Origin: Paenalcaligenes sp052103955
Lineage (GTDB): Bacteria > Pseudomonadota > Gammaproteobacteria > Burkholderiales > Burkholderiaceae_B
Length of the DNA stretch: 64,000 nt
Reading direction: 5' to 3'
Assembly: GCA_052103955.1 (NCBI GenBank)
Contig: JBQELO010000001.1
Coordinates: 62,001-126,000, forward strand
Both the position numbers and the translations under genes were made by a program. The notes beneath the pieces were generated by a model, which saw only the letters and a program-made list of their open reading frames with translations, was not told the DNA's origin and made no database searches. Below are positions 52,734-61,186 of this stretch, one piece after another. The number at the start of each line of letters is the position of its first letter. Within the stretch, counting starts at the first letter, position 1.

Positions 52734-53227
52734 GATGCTTTCTCCTCGGAAGCGTTAGCAGGTACGGGCTGAAACAACAGCACCAACGAATGCAGCACAA
52801 TTAAGGCCCCACTCACAGGAATGGCGGCCGTTTGCAGCCATAGCGGGTAACGCAATGCGGGTGACACCTGCGTAGCAGTGAACCCTACAAATTGCCAACC
52901 CGCCCATACCATTAACGCGCCAAACAACAGCACCAACATGCAGCTGATTTTTTCCAGGCTAACCTCTAGTGGACGTGGCAATGCTGTCAACAGCAACGTA
53001 ATACGTACGTGCCCCTGCTCTTGCACCATCACACTAGAAAACAAAAAGATGCTCCAGCTAAATGCCAAGACTGCCACCTCATCTGACCACGTCAGTGAAG
53101 CGTTCAGCACATAACGGAAGAACACACCATCCAGCAAGGAAAAAACCATGACCAACAAGCAAAGCGCGGCCAGAACGGCCGTGCCTCTGCTTATCCACTT
53201 GCTGACATTCTCAAGATACTTGCTCAT
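52730..53227 (-). CDS. TRAP transporter small permease (DctQ)
   Basis: 165 residues from ATG 53227; a GTG four codons earlier is possible. Four membrane spans, with the family WSDEVAVLAFSWSIFLFSS segment about residues 46-64. It forms a complex with DctM in the inner membrane. It lies 45 bp after the binding-protein gene. Confidence 0.85.
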   Translation of the reverse strand: MSKYLENVSKWISRGTAVLAALCLLVMVFSLLDGVFFRYVLNASLTWSDEVAVLAFSWSIFLFSSVMVQEQGHVRITLLLTALPRPLEVSLEKISCMLVLLFGALMVWAGWQFVGFTATQVSPALRYPLWLQTAAIPVSGALIVLHSLVLLFQPVPANASEEKAS

Positions 53228-53272
53228 GTCGCCGCTCACGAGAAAAAAGACATCACACTAGCTCTACGTGGC

Positions 53273-54271
53273 TTACTGAGTCACTTGACCCAGAGCACGA
53301 TCAAATACGTCGGCACCGATGCTGTCACGGTACTCGTCGTACACAGGCTTCACCGCTTCACGGAACGCCGCAGCATCAGTCACTTCGTTCACTTGCATGC
53401 CTTCAGCAGCAATACGCTCCAACAAGTCCAGTTCGTTCTGGGCTACAGCGGCACGTTGGCGCTCAATCGCTTTACGAGCAGCGGCTTGAACAATGGCTTG
53501 TTCTTCTGCGCTCATACGGTTGAAGGCACGTTTAGACATCAACAATGGCAACGCGTTGTAGGTGTGGTTAGTCAAGGACAGGTATTTCACTTCGCCAGCG
53601 TATTTGTTGGCGTAAATCACGGCCAATGGAATTTCCAAACCGTCTACTGTGCCTTGTTGCACGGCAGTGAAAGCATCGCTCCATGGCAGCGCCACAGGGT
53701 TAGCACCCAATGCTTTGAAGCTAGTCAAAAACAAGCTGCTAGGCTGTACGCGCAGTTTCAAACCTTTGAATTCTGCAGGCTCAGTAATAGGACGCTGATT
53801 GTTGATGGCGTGACGGAAACCCGCTTCAGCAAAGCCCAAACCTACAATCCCTTTGGCATCCAAGCGCTGCAACAGATCTTGGCCTACTTCGCCATCCAGA
53901 ACGTCGTGCGCTTGCTGCTTGTTAGCAAACAAGAATGGCAAGTCGGTCAACTGGAATGCAGGCTCAATCGTGCCTACTTGTGTACCCGTGATAACACCCG
54001 CATCCAAGGTGCCCATTTGCATGCCTTGCAGCATTTCAGTGTCGTTACCCAGTTGGTTGCTAGGGAAGAATTTCACACTGAATTGGCCTGGTGCCGCAGC
54101 TTCCAGCTCTTCTTGAAAGTAATGTGCAGTGATCGCGTAGGGATCAACCGCACTGTCAGATGTAGTCCAACCTAAACGGATGTTGGTAACAGCCTGTGCT
54201 GTTCCGACTACACCCAGTGTTAATGCACAAGCTAGCGCTACGCGCCATTTACCCTGTTTGCTTCCAATCAT
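53273..54271 (-). CDS. TRAP transporter substrate-binding protein (DctP)
   Basis: 332 residues. A signal peptide ends at GTAQA (about 27). The mature protein has DctP patterns: FPSNQLGNDTEMLQGMQMGT, then the specificity region GLKLRVQPSSLFLTSFKALG with the carboxylate-binding Arg, and ALPWSDAFTAVQQGTVDGLE. It captures an organic acid in the periplasm. First gene of the TRAP/LigI operon, divergent from the regulator-hydrolase fusion gene. Confidence 0.9.
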   Translation of the reverse strand: MIGSKQGKWRVALACALTLGVVGTAQAVTNIRLGWTTSDSAVDPYAITAHYFQEELEAAAPGQFSVKFFPSNQLGNDTEMLQGMQMGTLDAGVITGTQVGTIEPAFQLTDLPFLFANKQQAHDVLDGEVGQDLLQRLDAKGIVGLGFAEAGFRHAINNQRPITEPAEFKGLKLRVQPSSLFLTSFKALGANPVALPWSDAFTAVQQGTVDGLEIPLAVIYANKYAGEVKYLSLTNHTYNALPLLMSKRAFNRMSAEEQAIVQAAARKAIERQRAAVAQNELDLLERIAAEGMQVNEVTDAAAFREAVKPVYDEYRDSIGADVFDRALGQVTQ

Positions 54272-54328
54272 TACATCGCTCCTAAATGTTCATGTCGTGT
54301 GCTGGTTTTATTCCTCTTTGCACACCCT

Positions 54329-54584
54329 ACTTGTACTACAAGTTTTTTTATCATAACATTTAAAACATAGAGCTTTGCAACCAAAAGCCTTGCCACAAAC
54401 CAAAATAAAGTAGATTCACCCTGTAAAAAACATGTTTACCAAGTAGTAAAAACAAGGAAAAAACAGACAAAAAATAGACAACTTGACCAACAAGAAGCCT
54501 AGCAACTTCTACGAAACAGACCTGAATCTGGTACTTTTCAGGGCCAAATCAACAAGTAACGGCAACTTGTTATCAAGTAACAAG
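54329..54584. promoter_or_regulatory. Cluster of CTTG/CAAG dyads in the divergent TRAP/regulator promoter
   Basis: Three sites share CTTG-N4/5-CAAG: ACTTGTACTACAAGT (54329-54343), CTTGACCAACAAG (54482-54494) and a composite at 54551-54584. The composite holds AACAAGT, AACTTGTT, TCAAG and TAACAAG half-sites, forming a CTTGTTA/TAACAAG dyad around TCAAG. FCD-type GntR regulators often bind TTGT-N-ACAA palindromes, so these are strong operator candidates for the GntR-type protein encoded at 54606. Confidence 0.6.
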
Positions 54585-54593
54585 CTCCGATGT

Positions 54594-54599
54594 TATGAT
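54594..54599 (+). promoter_or_regulatory. Possible -10 box of a leaderless regulator transcript
   Basis: TATGAT ends 6 bp before the ATG at 54606, and no Shine-Dalgarno is visible. If used, transcription would begin at or near the A of the start codon. The nearest -35-like TTGTTA (54568-54573) is 20 bp away, longer than ideal, and lies inside the dyad cluster. Confidence 0.35.
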
Positions 54600-54605
54600 A
54601 GCCAC

Positions 54606-56216
54606 ATGAAAAAAAGCCCTGCCACCTCTAGACGTCAGCTATCGGAAGACATCTCGCGTTACTTAGAAACCGAGATTGCTCAAGGCCGCCTTAAACCCGG
54701 CGATCGCATTCCCACAGAATCACAGTTGACCACCATGTTCGAGGTCAGCCGTAATGTGGTGCGCGAAGCCGTAGCACGACTGAAATCTGACGGCTTGGTA
54801 GAAAGCCATCAGGGGCTAGGTGCGTTTGTATCAGAACGCGGGCTACACAACAGCTTTAAGATAGATCACGAAGAGCTCAAAACCCTCTCAAAGCTGCGCC
54901 AGCTCTACGAGATGCGGCTAGACTTAGAAGTGTCCGCTGCCGGTATGGCCGCCAGACGACGTACCCGCAGTCAGCTAGAAGCCATACAAAACGCCTTCTT
55001 AGAACTGCGCGAAGCTTTGCACCTTAACCAAGAACTCATTGAAAAAAGCTTGGCTTTTAAGCGTGCCATTGCCGAGGCTACTGCAAACGAGTACTTCAAG
55101 AATTTCATCCTGTTCCTGACCGCACATATCTTTGAAGTGGCGGCACTGGAACGGCGCGTAGAGCACTCCAGCACACTTAAACGAACACTGCTGCAAGAGT
55201 ATCAAGCCATCTTTGATGCCATCTTGCTGGGCGACCCCGATTTGGCGCGTCGCGCAACTTGGCAACAAGTGATCAATTCGGCTGAACGCAATGGTTTACA
55301 AGGCTTACAAGGCTGGGAAATCACCCGAATGACCTCCTTGGGCGAAACCTATGCGCCACCCTGCCCTGCACCACTGCCGGTCAACACCGCCCCTACCATT
55401 ACGCTGCCCGAAGGTGCCTGCGATTGCCATTTCCACATTATTGGCGACTCGTCTGTGCACCCTTTCACCGCACACCGTTCTTACACTCCACCACTGGCTA
55501 CGCTAGAAAGCTATAAAGCCCTACAGCAAACGCTGGGGCTTAGCCGTGGCGTCATCGTGCAACCTAGTGTGTACGGCTATGACAATAGCGTGCTGCTAGA
55601 AGCCTTAAAAGAAGGTGGTGAGAACTACCGTGGCGTTGTGGTGATTAGTCAGCAAACCAGCGATGAAGAACTGTGGCGTATGCATGCGTTAGGGGTACGT
55701 GGCGTACGTATTAACTTACTGTATAAAAGCGGCGTAGAAGTTTCAGACGTCACCAGCCTTGCCTACCGCATTGCCCCACTGGGGTGGCACCTGCAACTGC
55801 TGGTGGATATCTCGGAATTTGCCGACTTGTACGACACCTTGGCCTACTTGCCCGTAGAGGTAGTGATTGACCACATGGGTCACATGCCTGCCAGCATTGG
55901 TACGGCACACCATGGCTTCCAAGCGCTACTGCGCTTGCTGCATGAAAATAAAGTGTGGGTGAAGCTGTCTGGCCCCTACCGCTTCACCAACCAAGACACC
56001 ACGCCATACCAAGACGTAGCGCCTTATGCCAGCGCGCTCATAGCAGCCAATGCCTCGCGCATGCTGTGGGCCACCGACTGGCCACACGTGTGCATACGCG
56101 TGCCTATGCCTAACGACACCACACTATTGGAAGACTTCTTCGCCTGGGCCAACCACGACGAGAAAATCATCCACCAGATCTTAGTAGACAACCCCGCACG
56201 CCTGTACGGTTTCTAA
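54606..56216 (+). CDS. GntR/FCD regulator fused to a LigI-like amidohydrolase
   Basis: 536 residues from ATG 54606; an open extension to TTG 54483 is low-complexity and rejected. Residues 10-80: GntR winged helix (GDRIPTESQLTTMFEVSRNV). Residues 95-225: FCD domain, but its metal ligands are replaced: S148 and K152 stand where the D-x2-F-H motif has Asp and His, and Y199 and Q221 where later His residues belong. Residues 270-536: complete LigI-like amidohydrolase with CDCHFH (H275, H277), VIDHMGH and ATDWPHV, paralogous to the gene at 50538. An internal in-frame ATG (55329, M242) with GGGAA upstream could also yield free hydrolase. It probably controls the divergent TRAP operon, with the hydrolase domain binding or consuming the effector. 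No stop or frameshift is visible at the joint; an assembly error remains possible. Confidence 0.8.
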   Translation: MKKSPATSRRQLSEDISRYLETEIAQGRLKPGDRIPTESQLTTMFEVSRNVVREAVARLKSDGLVESHQGLGAFVSERGLHNSFKIDHEELKTLSKLRQLYEMRLDLEVSAAGMAARRRTRSQLEAIQNAFLELREALHLNQELIEKSLAFKRAIAEATANEYFKNFILFLTAHIFEVAALERRVEHSSTLKRTLLQEYQAIFDAILLGDPDLARRATWQQVINSAERNGLQGLQGWEITRMTSLGETYAPPCPAPLPVNTAPTITLPEGACDCHFHIIGDSSVHPFTAHRSYTPPLATLESYKALQQTLGLSRGVIVQPSVYGYDNSVLLEALKEGGENYRGVVVISQQTSDEELWRMHALGVRGVRINLLYKSGVEVSDVTSLAYRIAPLGWHLQLLVDISEFADLYDTLAYLPVEVVIDHMGHMPASIGTAHHGFQALLRLLHENKVWVKLSGPYRFTNQDTTPYQDVAPYASALIAANASRMLWATDWPHVCIRVPMPNDTTLLEDFFAWANHDEKIIHQILVDNPARLYGF

Positions 56217-56230
56217 GGTCTGCACACATA

Positions 56231-56279
56231 AAAAAAGCCCTGCTTGTTGCCATAACGGACACACAAGCAGGGCTTTTTT
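56231..56279. terminator. Bidirectional terminator between the fusion gene and ffh
   Basis: A 17-bp perfect stem (56231-56247 with 56263-56279) with six As before and six Ts after the GC core. It serves the rightward fusion gene and the leftward ffh. Confidence 0.9.
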
Positions 56280-56290
56280 GCGACGGCAGA

Positions 56291-57754
56291 TTAACGGCGT
56301 TTAGAGCCGCCTTTTTTACCACCACCGCCGCCGCCAAAGCCGCCCATCATATTACGCATGCCATTGGCCATGCCGCCCATACCGCTCATGGCGCGCATCA
56401 TTTTGGCCATACCGCCGCCTTTCATTTTCTTCATCATGCCGCTCATCTGATCGTACTGATTCAGCAAACGGTTAACCTCTTGCACAGGCACACCAGAACC
56501 CGCCGCAATACGACGCTTCCTAGAAGCTTTTAGCAGCTCGGGCTTTGCACGCTCTTGAGCGGTCATGGAGTTCAAGATACCTTCGGTACGACGCAATTGC
56601 TTTTCAGCCTCGCCGCCTTGCAACTGTTCAGCCGCTTGTGCAAACTGCGCAGGCAGTTTTTTCAGCAATGAGCCCATGTCGCCCATTTTTTTCACTTGCT
56701 GCAACTGATCGCGGAAATCGTTCAAATCAAAACGGTCGCCCGATTTGATCTTCTGTGCCATTTTCTCGGCTTCAGCAATGTCGATATTACGCTGCGCTTG
56801 CTCTACCAGCGAAACGATATCACCCATCCCCAAAATACGTTGCGCCATGCGCTCGGGGTGGAAGGGCTCTAGACCATCAACTTTTTCCGATACCCCAACA
56901 AACTTCAGGGGCTTGCCAGTGATGTGGCGCACAGAAAGCGCCGCACCACCGCGCGAGTCACCATCAAGCTTGGTGAGCACCACACCAGTCAGCGGCAATG
57001 CTTCACCAAAGGCTTTGGCTACGTTTACCGCATCCTGACCCTGCATAGCATCGACGACGAACAAGGTTTCCACCGGCTTCACCGCTTGGTGCAGCTGCTG
57101 GATTTCGAGCATCATGGCCTCGTCCACACCCAAACGACCCGCCGTATCCAGAATCAGCACATCGTAGTGATGACGCTTGGCGTGATCAACGGCACGATTC
57201 GCAATATCTACCGGTTTTTCAGAGGTATCGGTAGGCAGGAAGTCCACACCCACTTGGGCGGCTACAGTCTTCAACTGCTCGATCGCGGCTGGACGGTACA
57301 CGTCAGCACTGACCACCAATACTTTTTTCTTACCGGTTTTGCGACCGTGCTGGGTGTGACCACCCTCGTTCAACCATTTCGCAAGCTTTGCCGTGGTGGT
57401 AGTTTTACCCGCACCCTGCAAACCAGCCATCAGAATCACAGCTGGGGGTTGTGTGGCTAATGACAGTTCACTGGCCTCTTCACCCAGATCAGCACCCATT
57501 AGCGAGGTCAGCTGCTTGTGCACCACCCCCACCAAGGCTTGACCAGGATTCAACGAGTCGGCAACATCGCTGCCCAAAGACTCTTCTTTGACCTTTGCTA
57601 TGAACTCCCGCACCACGGGCAACGCAACGTCAGCCTCCAGCAATGCCATGCGCACTTCGCGCAGCATCTCCTGTGTATTGGCTTCGGTAAGACGCGCCTG
57701 ACCACGCATTGTTTTTACAACACGGGCCATGCGCTGAGTAAGATTTTCGAACAT
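56291..57754 (-). CDS. ffh: Signal recognition particle protein Ffh
   Basis: 487 residues. N domain 1-90; G domain with P-loop GLQGAGKTTTTAKL (about 110), DTAGRLGVDE and TKLDGDSRGG; then a Met-rich M domain that binds 4.5S RNA and signal peptides, ending in a Gly/Met-rich and basic tail. It targets nascent membrane proteins to FtsY and the translocon. It is divergent from the ccsA-like gene, an arrangement typical of Burkholderiales. Confidence 0.97.
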   Translation of the reverse strand: MFENLTQRMARVVKTMRGQARLTEANTQEMLREVRMALLEADVALPVVREFIAKVKEESLGSDVADSLNPGQALVGVVHKQLTSLMGADLGEEASELSLATQPPAVILMAGLQGAGKTTTTAKLAKWLNEGGHTQHGRKTGKKKVLVVSADVYRPAAIEQLKTVAAQVGVDFLPTDTSEKPVDIANRAVDHAKRHHYDVLILDTAGRLGVDEAMMLEIQQLHQAVKPVETLFVVDAMQGQDAVNVAKAFGEALPLTGVVLTKLDGDSRGGAALSVRHITGKPLKFVGVSEKVDGLEPFHPERMAQRILGMGDIVSLVEQAQRNIDIAEAEKMAQKIKSGDRFDLNDFRDQLQQVKKMGDMGSLLKKLPAQFAQAAEQLQGGEAEKQLRRTEGILNSMTAQERAKPELLKASRKRRIAAGSGVPVQEVNRLLNQYDQMSGMMKKMKGGGMAKMMRAMSGMGGMANGMRNMMGGFGGGGGGKKGGSKRR

Positions 57755-57848
57755 ATGGCTGGTTTCGCTTAAACTAGAGATTCGTCGGGGTTACTACCCG
57801 GTTCAGGGCCAAGCGCCCTGTAAAGCTTTAATCGTCTGTCGGATATTT

Positions 57849-58700
57849 ATGTCTGCAAGCATTGTATTTCACTTGCTGGCCCCTCTGGCTTATATTGTAT
57901 TAGCGATTGTCTTATGGCGTCCTATTACTCGAGGCAGCCAGCAACCTGTACTCAGCGGGACATGCCGCATAGCCCTGCTTGCTGCCATCGTACTACATGG
58001 CGCCGGGCTCTTGCTCACCATTATATTGCCACAAGGTCTGCACTTAGGGTGGGCATTGGCACTTTCAGCCGCAATATGGCTGGGAATGGTGGTGTTCTGG
58101 TTTGAAAGTTTATTTTTGCGCTTAGACAGCCTGCTGCTGATTCTATTGCCTGTTGCGACTATCGCGAGCTTACTCGCCGCTTTAGTGCCGGGTGGCTCCA
58201 TCATCCCCCACGGGGATAGCGAATGGCTGCGCATACACTTATTAATTGCGATTGCGGCTTATGGCTTAATGACAGTGGCCGCCTTGCATGCCATCTTAAT
58301 GACGGCACTAGACAGGCAACTGCACCGCCCTGCTGCGCACTCTGATACCCCCACCCTGCTGTACCGTGCGTTAGACACTATGCCACCTCTGCTGGTGCAG
58401 GAAGAGCTACTGTTTCGTTTAATACGCATAGGCTTCGTGATGCTAACGCTGACTATCGTTTCCGGTAGTGCCGTTAACCTGCACTTAGTAGGCCAGCTTT
58501 TGCCGCTGGATCACAAAACCATCTTTACCCTGCTCTCGTGGCTAACCTTTGGCGGCTTGCTATTAGGACGCCGCATTTGGGGCTGGCGTGGCCGCACGGC
58601 TTTACGCTGGATGCTAGCAGGTTCTGCTTTCTTGATTTTGGCGTACTCTGGTACCCGTTTTGTTTTAGACGTTATTTTGCAGCGAGGCGCTCTTGGTTAA
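57849..58700 (+). CDS. CcsA/HemX-like cytochrome c assembly membrane protein
   Basis: 283 residues with eight hydrophobic spans and the cytochrome c assembly family pattern (IAAYGLMTVAALHAILM; ILSWLTFGG-like TLLSWLTFGGLLLGRR; RWMLAGSAFLILAYSGTRFV). The tryptophan-rich WWD motif of CcsA is weak, so YpjD/HemX-like inner membrane protein is the safer call. Its stop overlaps the next gene's start. Confidence 0.8.
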   Translation: MSASIVFHLLAPLAYIVLAIVLWRPITRGSQQPVLSGTCRIALLAAIVLHGAGLLLTIILPQGLHLGWALALSAAIWLGMVVFWFESLFLRLDSLLLILLPVATIASLLAALVPGGSIIPHGDSEWLRIHLLIAIAAYGLMTVAALHAILMTALDRQLHRPAAHSDTPTLLYRALDTMPPLLVQEELLFRLIRIGFVMLTLTIVSGSAVNLHLVGQLLPLDHKTIFTLLSWLTFGGLLLGRRIWGWRGRTALRWMLAGSAFLILAYSGTRFVLDVILQRGALG

Positions 58701-58950
58701 GGTTTTACTCTGGGTCGTTGTTATTCTGGCCGTTATTCTGGCGATGCGCGTCATCGCTGCACAAAAGCTCAGACAGAACCAACAGAATCGCACGCCTCAA
58801 CAAAATCGTTCGCAGCACCCCACAGGCAAAGCTGAGCCTATGGTGCGTTGCGAGCACTGCGGTGTGCATCTGCCTCGCTCACAAGCGTTGATGAGCGATG
58901 GCCATATTTGGTGCAGTTTGGACCACGCTAAACATGGCCCCCGCAAGTAA
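58693..58950 (+). CDS. PP0621-family small membrane-anchored protein
   Basis: 85 residues: an N-terminal membrane span (VLLWVVVILAVILAMRV), a Gln/Asn-rich linker, then MVRCEHCGVHLPRSQAL and a second Cys/His pair (WCSLDHAKHG), suggesting a small zinc site. The family is conserved next to ccsA-like and ampD genes in beta- and gammaproteobacteria; its role is unknown. It starts at TTG 58693, overlapping the upstream stop by 8 bp, and overlaps ampD by 17 bp. Confidence 0.8.
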   Translation: MVKVLLWVVVILAVILAMRVIAAQKLRQNQQNRTPQQNRSQHPTGKAEPMVRCEHCGVHLPRSQALMSDGHIWCSLDHAKHGPRK

Positions 58951-59542
58951 CAACGCACTGCACCTGCAACCAGACGGCTGGTTAGCCCCCGCCGCTGGCG
59001 TCACGTGCGCACCATCACCCAACTTCGATACTCGCCCTGAAGGCGGGCCTATAGATTTATTGGTGATTCACAATATCAGCTTGCCGCCCAATGTATTTGA
59101 GGGCAACGCGATTATTGATTTCTTCCAAAACAAGCTGGATATCAATAGCCATCCGTGGTTCGAGAACATACGCGGCGTAACGGTTTCGGCGCACTTTCTG
59201 ATCCGCCGTGATGGCGAGATTGTGCAGTTTGTCTCCACCTTAGATAGAGCATGGCACGCGGGCGTTTCTAACCACCACGGCCGCGACGTCTGCAATGACT
59301 TCTCTATTGGTATAGAAATGGAAGGCAGCGACTTCTGCCCTTTTGAGGCCGCCCAATACCAGCGTTTACACCAGCTTTCACAAGCTTTGGCTGAGCGCCA
59401 CGACCTGCACGCCATTCGCGGGCACGAGCACATTGCGCCGGGCCGCAAAACCGACCCCGGCCCATTTTTTGATTGGGACGCCTATGCCAGCAACAGCCCA
59501 TGGCCGCGCCGGCATTTTCCAGACTTACTCGAGCTTGAGTAA
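58934..59542 (+). CDS. ampD: 1,6-anhydro-N-acetylmuramyl-L-alanine amidase AmpD
   Basis: 202 residues from ATG 58934, inside the 3' end of the previous gene; an earlier in-frame ATG at 58898 adds an unlikely 12 residues. Zinc ligands: VIHNISLPP (first His), a central helix, then GHEHIAPGRKTDPGPFFDW with the His and Asp ligands and catalytic Lys. It releases the peptide from anhydro-muropeptides in the cytoplasm during cell-wall recycling; loss can raise AmpC beta-lactamase expression in species that have ampR-ampC. Confidence 0.95.
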   Translation: MAPASNNALHLQPDGWLAPAAGVTCAPSPNFDTRPEGGPIDLLVIHNISLPPNVFEGNAIIDFFQNKLDINSHPWFENIRGVTVSAHFLIRRDGEIVQFVSTLDRAWHAGVSNHHGRDVCNDFSIGIEMEGSDFCPFEAAQYQRLHQLSQALAERHDLHAIRGHEHIAPGRKTDPGPFFDWDAYASNSPWPRRHFPDLLELE

Positions 59543-59547
59543 CCAGC

Positions 59548-60231
59548 TTATACGCCTATATTGCTAGGTACAGAGCTGTGGTTATCGCTTACCCACATCA
59601 CTACGGCATCTTGCTCTGATGTAGAAATGAGTGCGTGCCCCATTTGCCCATCAAAGTAAATACAGTGGCCTTTGTGCAGCTCTACCGGACCGTAGAACTC
59701 CGACATAAACATCACGCTGCCTTCTAGCACAGTCAAAAACACTTCACCCAAATGGCGTATGAGTTTGCCGTTGAAGTCACGCAAATTACGTGCTCGCACC
59801 ACAGTACGAAATGGCAGCATTTTCTTGTGTGATAAATCAGACGCTAACAATTCGTGCACATAGGCTTTGCCTTCCAGCAAAGGACCTTGCTCGCCTTGCA
59901 TTAAGCTACGACGCGCTGCTGCTCCTTGGTTGCTACCGCCTGCCCCCACCAAGTCCACCAAATCCAACCGCAAACCGGCTGCTATTTTTTGTATGAGATC
60001 AAAGGTAGGCGACATGCCACCGTTTTCAATTTTGGATAGCGTGGATTTTGCTACCCCTGTTTCTGCGCTGGCTTGCTCCAGCGTCCACCCTTGCTCGCGG
60101 CGCAAATGTCGCAAACGTTCGCCAAAAGCATTGCGACTGATTGGCGCGGCTGGCTCAATCAGCGGGTTATGTTTTGCTGCCCTAGACACCACTGTGTCGC
60201 TTGTAGATTCCACCATCGTAGATTTTTTCAA
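59548..60231 (-). CDS. XRE-cupin transcriptional regulator
   Basis: 227 residues. An N-terminal XRE helix-turn-helix is at about 40-90 (LRREQGWTLEQASAETGVAK, then STLSKIENGGMSP). A C-terminal cupin domain is at about 145-220 (HLGEVFLTVLEGSVMFMSEF, then GHCIYFDGQMGHAL). Such proteins sense a small molecule with the cupin and often control a neighbouring catabolic gene. It is divergent from an Asp/Glu racemase-family gene. Confidence 0.85.
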   Translation of the reverse strand: MKKSTMVESTSDTVVSRAAKHNPLIEPAAPISRNAFGERLRHLRREQGWTLEQASAETGVAKSTLSKIENGGMSPTFDLIQKIAAGLRLDLVDLVGAGGSNQGAAARRSLMQGEQGPLLEGKAYVHELLASDLSHKKMLPFRTVVRARNLRDFNGKLIRHLGEVFLTVLEGSVMFMSEFYGPVELHKGHCIYFDGQMGHALISTSEQDAVVMWVSDNHSSVPSNIGV

Positions 60232-60360
60232 TTTTTAAGAGATAATGAGCACTATAACGTAGCTAGTATGGAATGCGCTACTTAGCATTTAGGCATATAG
60301 CAGGCTGCGAACCAAAAAGTTTCCCATTGGAAACACAAAAATTACGGAGACAACCGCTTC

Positions 60361-61089
60361 ATGTATCACGTCAAAAAAACCAGCCAATCTTGGTATGGTC
60401 AAAGCATAGGCATTTTGATTTTAGATGCGGCTTACCCCTGCATTCCTGGCAACGTGGGCAATGCCACCACCTTCGATTATCCTGTGTGCTACCAAGAGGT
60501 ACGCGGCGCCTCTATAGACAGGCTGCTCAACCAACGCGACCCTGAACTGATTAAGCCCTTTATAGAAGCCGCCCAAGAACTGGAACGCCGTGGCGTAAAA
60601 GCCATCACTGGCGCGTGCGGCTTTATGGCACTGTTCCAAAAAGAAGTGGCTGCTTCGGTGAACATTCCGGTATTTTTATCTAGCCTGATGCAGATTCCGT
60701 TTATTCATGCCCTCACACGCAAACCCGTAGGCATTATTACCGCCAATGCTTGCCAACTAGGCCCTATGCATTTTTCAGCACTAGGTATTGCGGACAGCAT
60801 TCCTGTGGTTGTTGCTGGCATGGAACATCAGCCCGAATTTAGCAGTGCCATTTTGGAAGAAAAAGGCAGCTTGTGCTCGGACACCATTGAAGCTGAGGTC
60901 ACCAGCGTAGCCCGCCACATGCTGACGCAACACCCCGACTTAGGTGCTATTTTGCTGGAATGCAGCGACTTGCCTCCCTATGCCCATGCAGTGCAGCGCG
61001 ACACACAACTACCCGTATTCGATTTCATCACCATGATTGATTACGTACACCATTCACTGGTGCGCAAGCCCTACCACGGGCATATGTAA
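60361..61089 (+). CDS. Aspartate/glutamate racemase-family protein
   Basis: 242 residues. Two conserved cysteines sit in the expected places: ITGACGFMALF (about 80) and ILLECSDLPPYAHA (about 200), the acid/base pair of cofactor-independent racemases. The family also includes hydantoin racemase, maleate isomerase and decarboxylases, so the exact reaction is open. ATG with GGAGA. It is divergent from the XRE-cupin gene and followed by a strong terminator. Confidence 0.8.
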   Translation: MYHVKKTSQSWYGQSIGILILDAAYPCIPGNVGNATTFDYPVCYQEVRGASIDRLLNQRDPELIKPFIEAAQELERRGVKAITGACGFMALFQKEVAASVNIPVFLSSLMQIPFIHALTRKPVGIITANACQLGPMHFSALGIADSIPVVVAGMEHQPEFSSAILEEKGSLCSDTIEAEVTSVARHMLTQHPDLGAILLECSDLPPYAHAVQRDTQLPVFDFITMIDYVHHSLVRKPYHGHM

Positions 61090-61109
61090 GACCTAAGCAC
61101 GTTCCAAAC

Positions 61110-61149
61110 AAAACGCCCCAAAGGCCTACGTGGTCTTTGGGGCGTTTTT
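61110..61149 (+). terminator. Rho-independent terminator after the racemase-family gene
   Basis: AAAACGCCCCAAAG (61110-61123) pairs with CTTTGGGGCGTTTT (61135-61148) around an 11-nt loop, with flanking A and T runs. It also serves the convergent htpG transcript. Confidence 0.9.
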
Positions 61150-61186
61150 CAGCAGCTACTAGCGTAGATGCTATGACTGATGAGGG

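Noticed and set aside
53285..54175. 296-codon plus-strand frame opposite the dctP gene
   Set aside because: The minus strand carries a full binding-protein sequence with signal peptide; this frame has no motif.
54483..54605. Upstream TTG extension of the regulator-hydrolase gene
   Set aside because: The 41 extra residues are unlike any GntR N terminus and overlap the operator-like dyads and the candidate promoter.
55321..55335. Calling two separate genes (regulator and hydrolase) at the fusion joint
   Set aside because: The frame is continuous without a stop; the internal ATG is only a possible second start.
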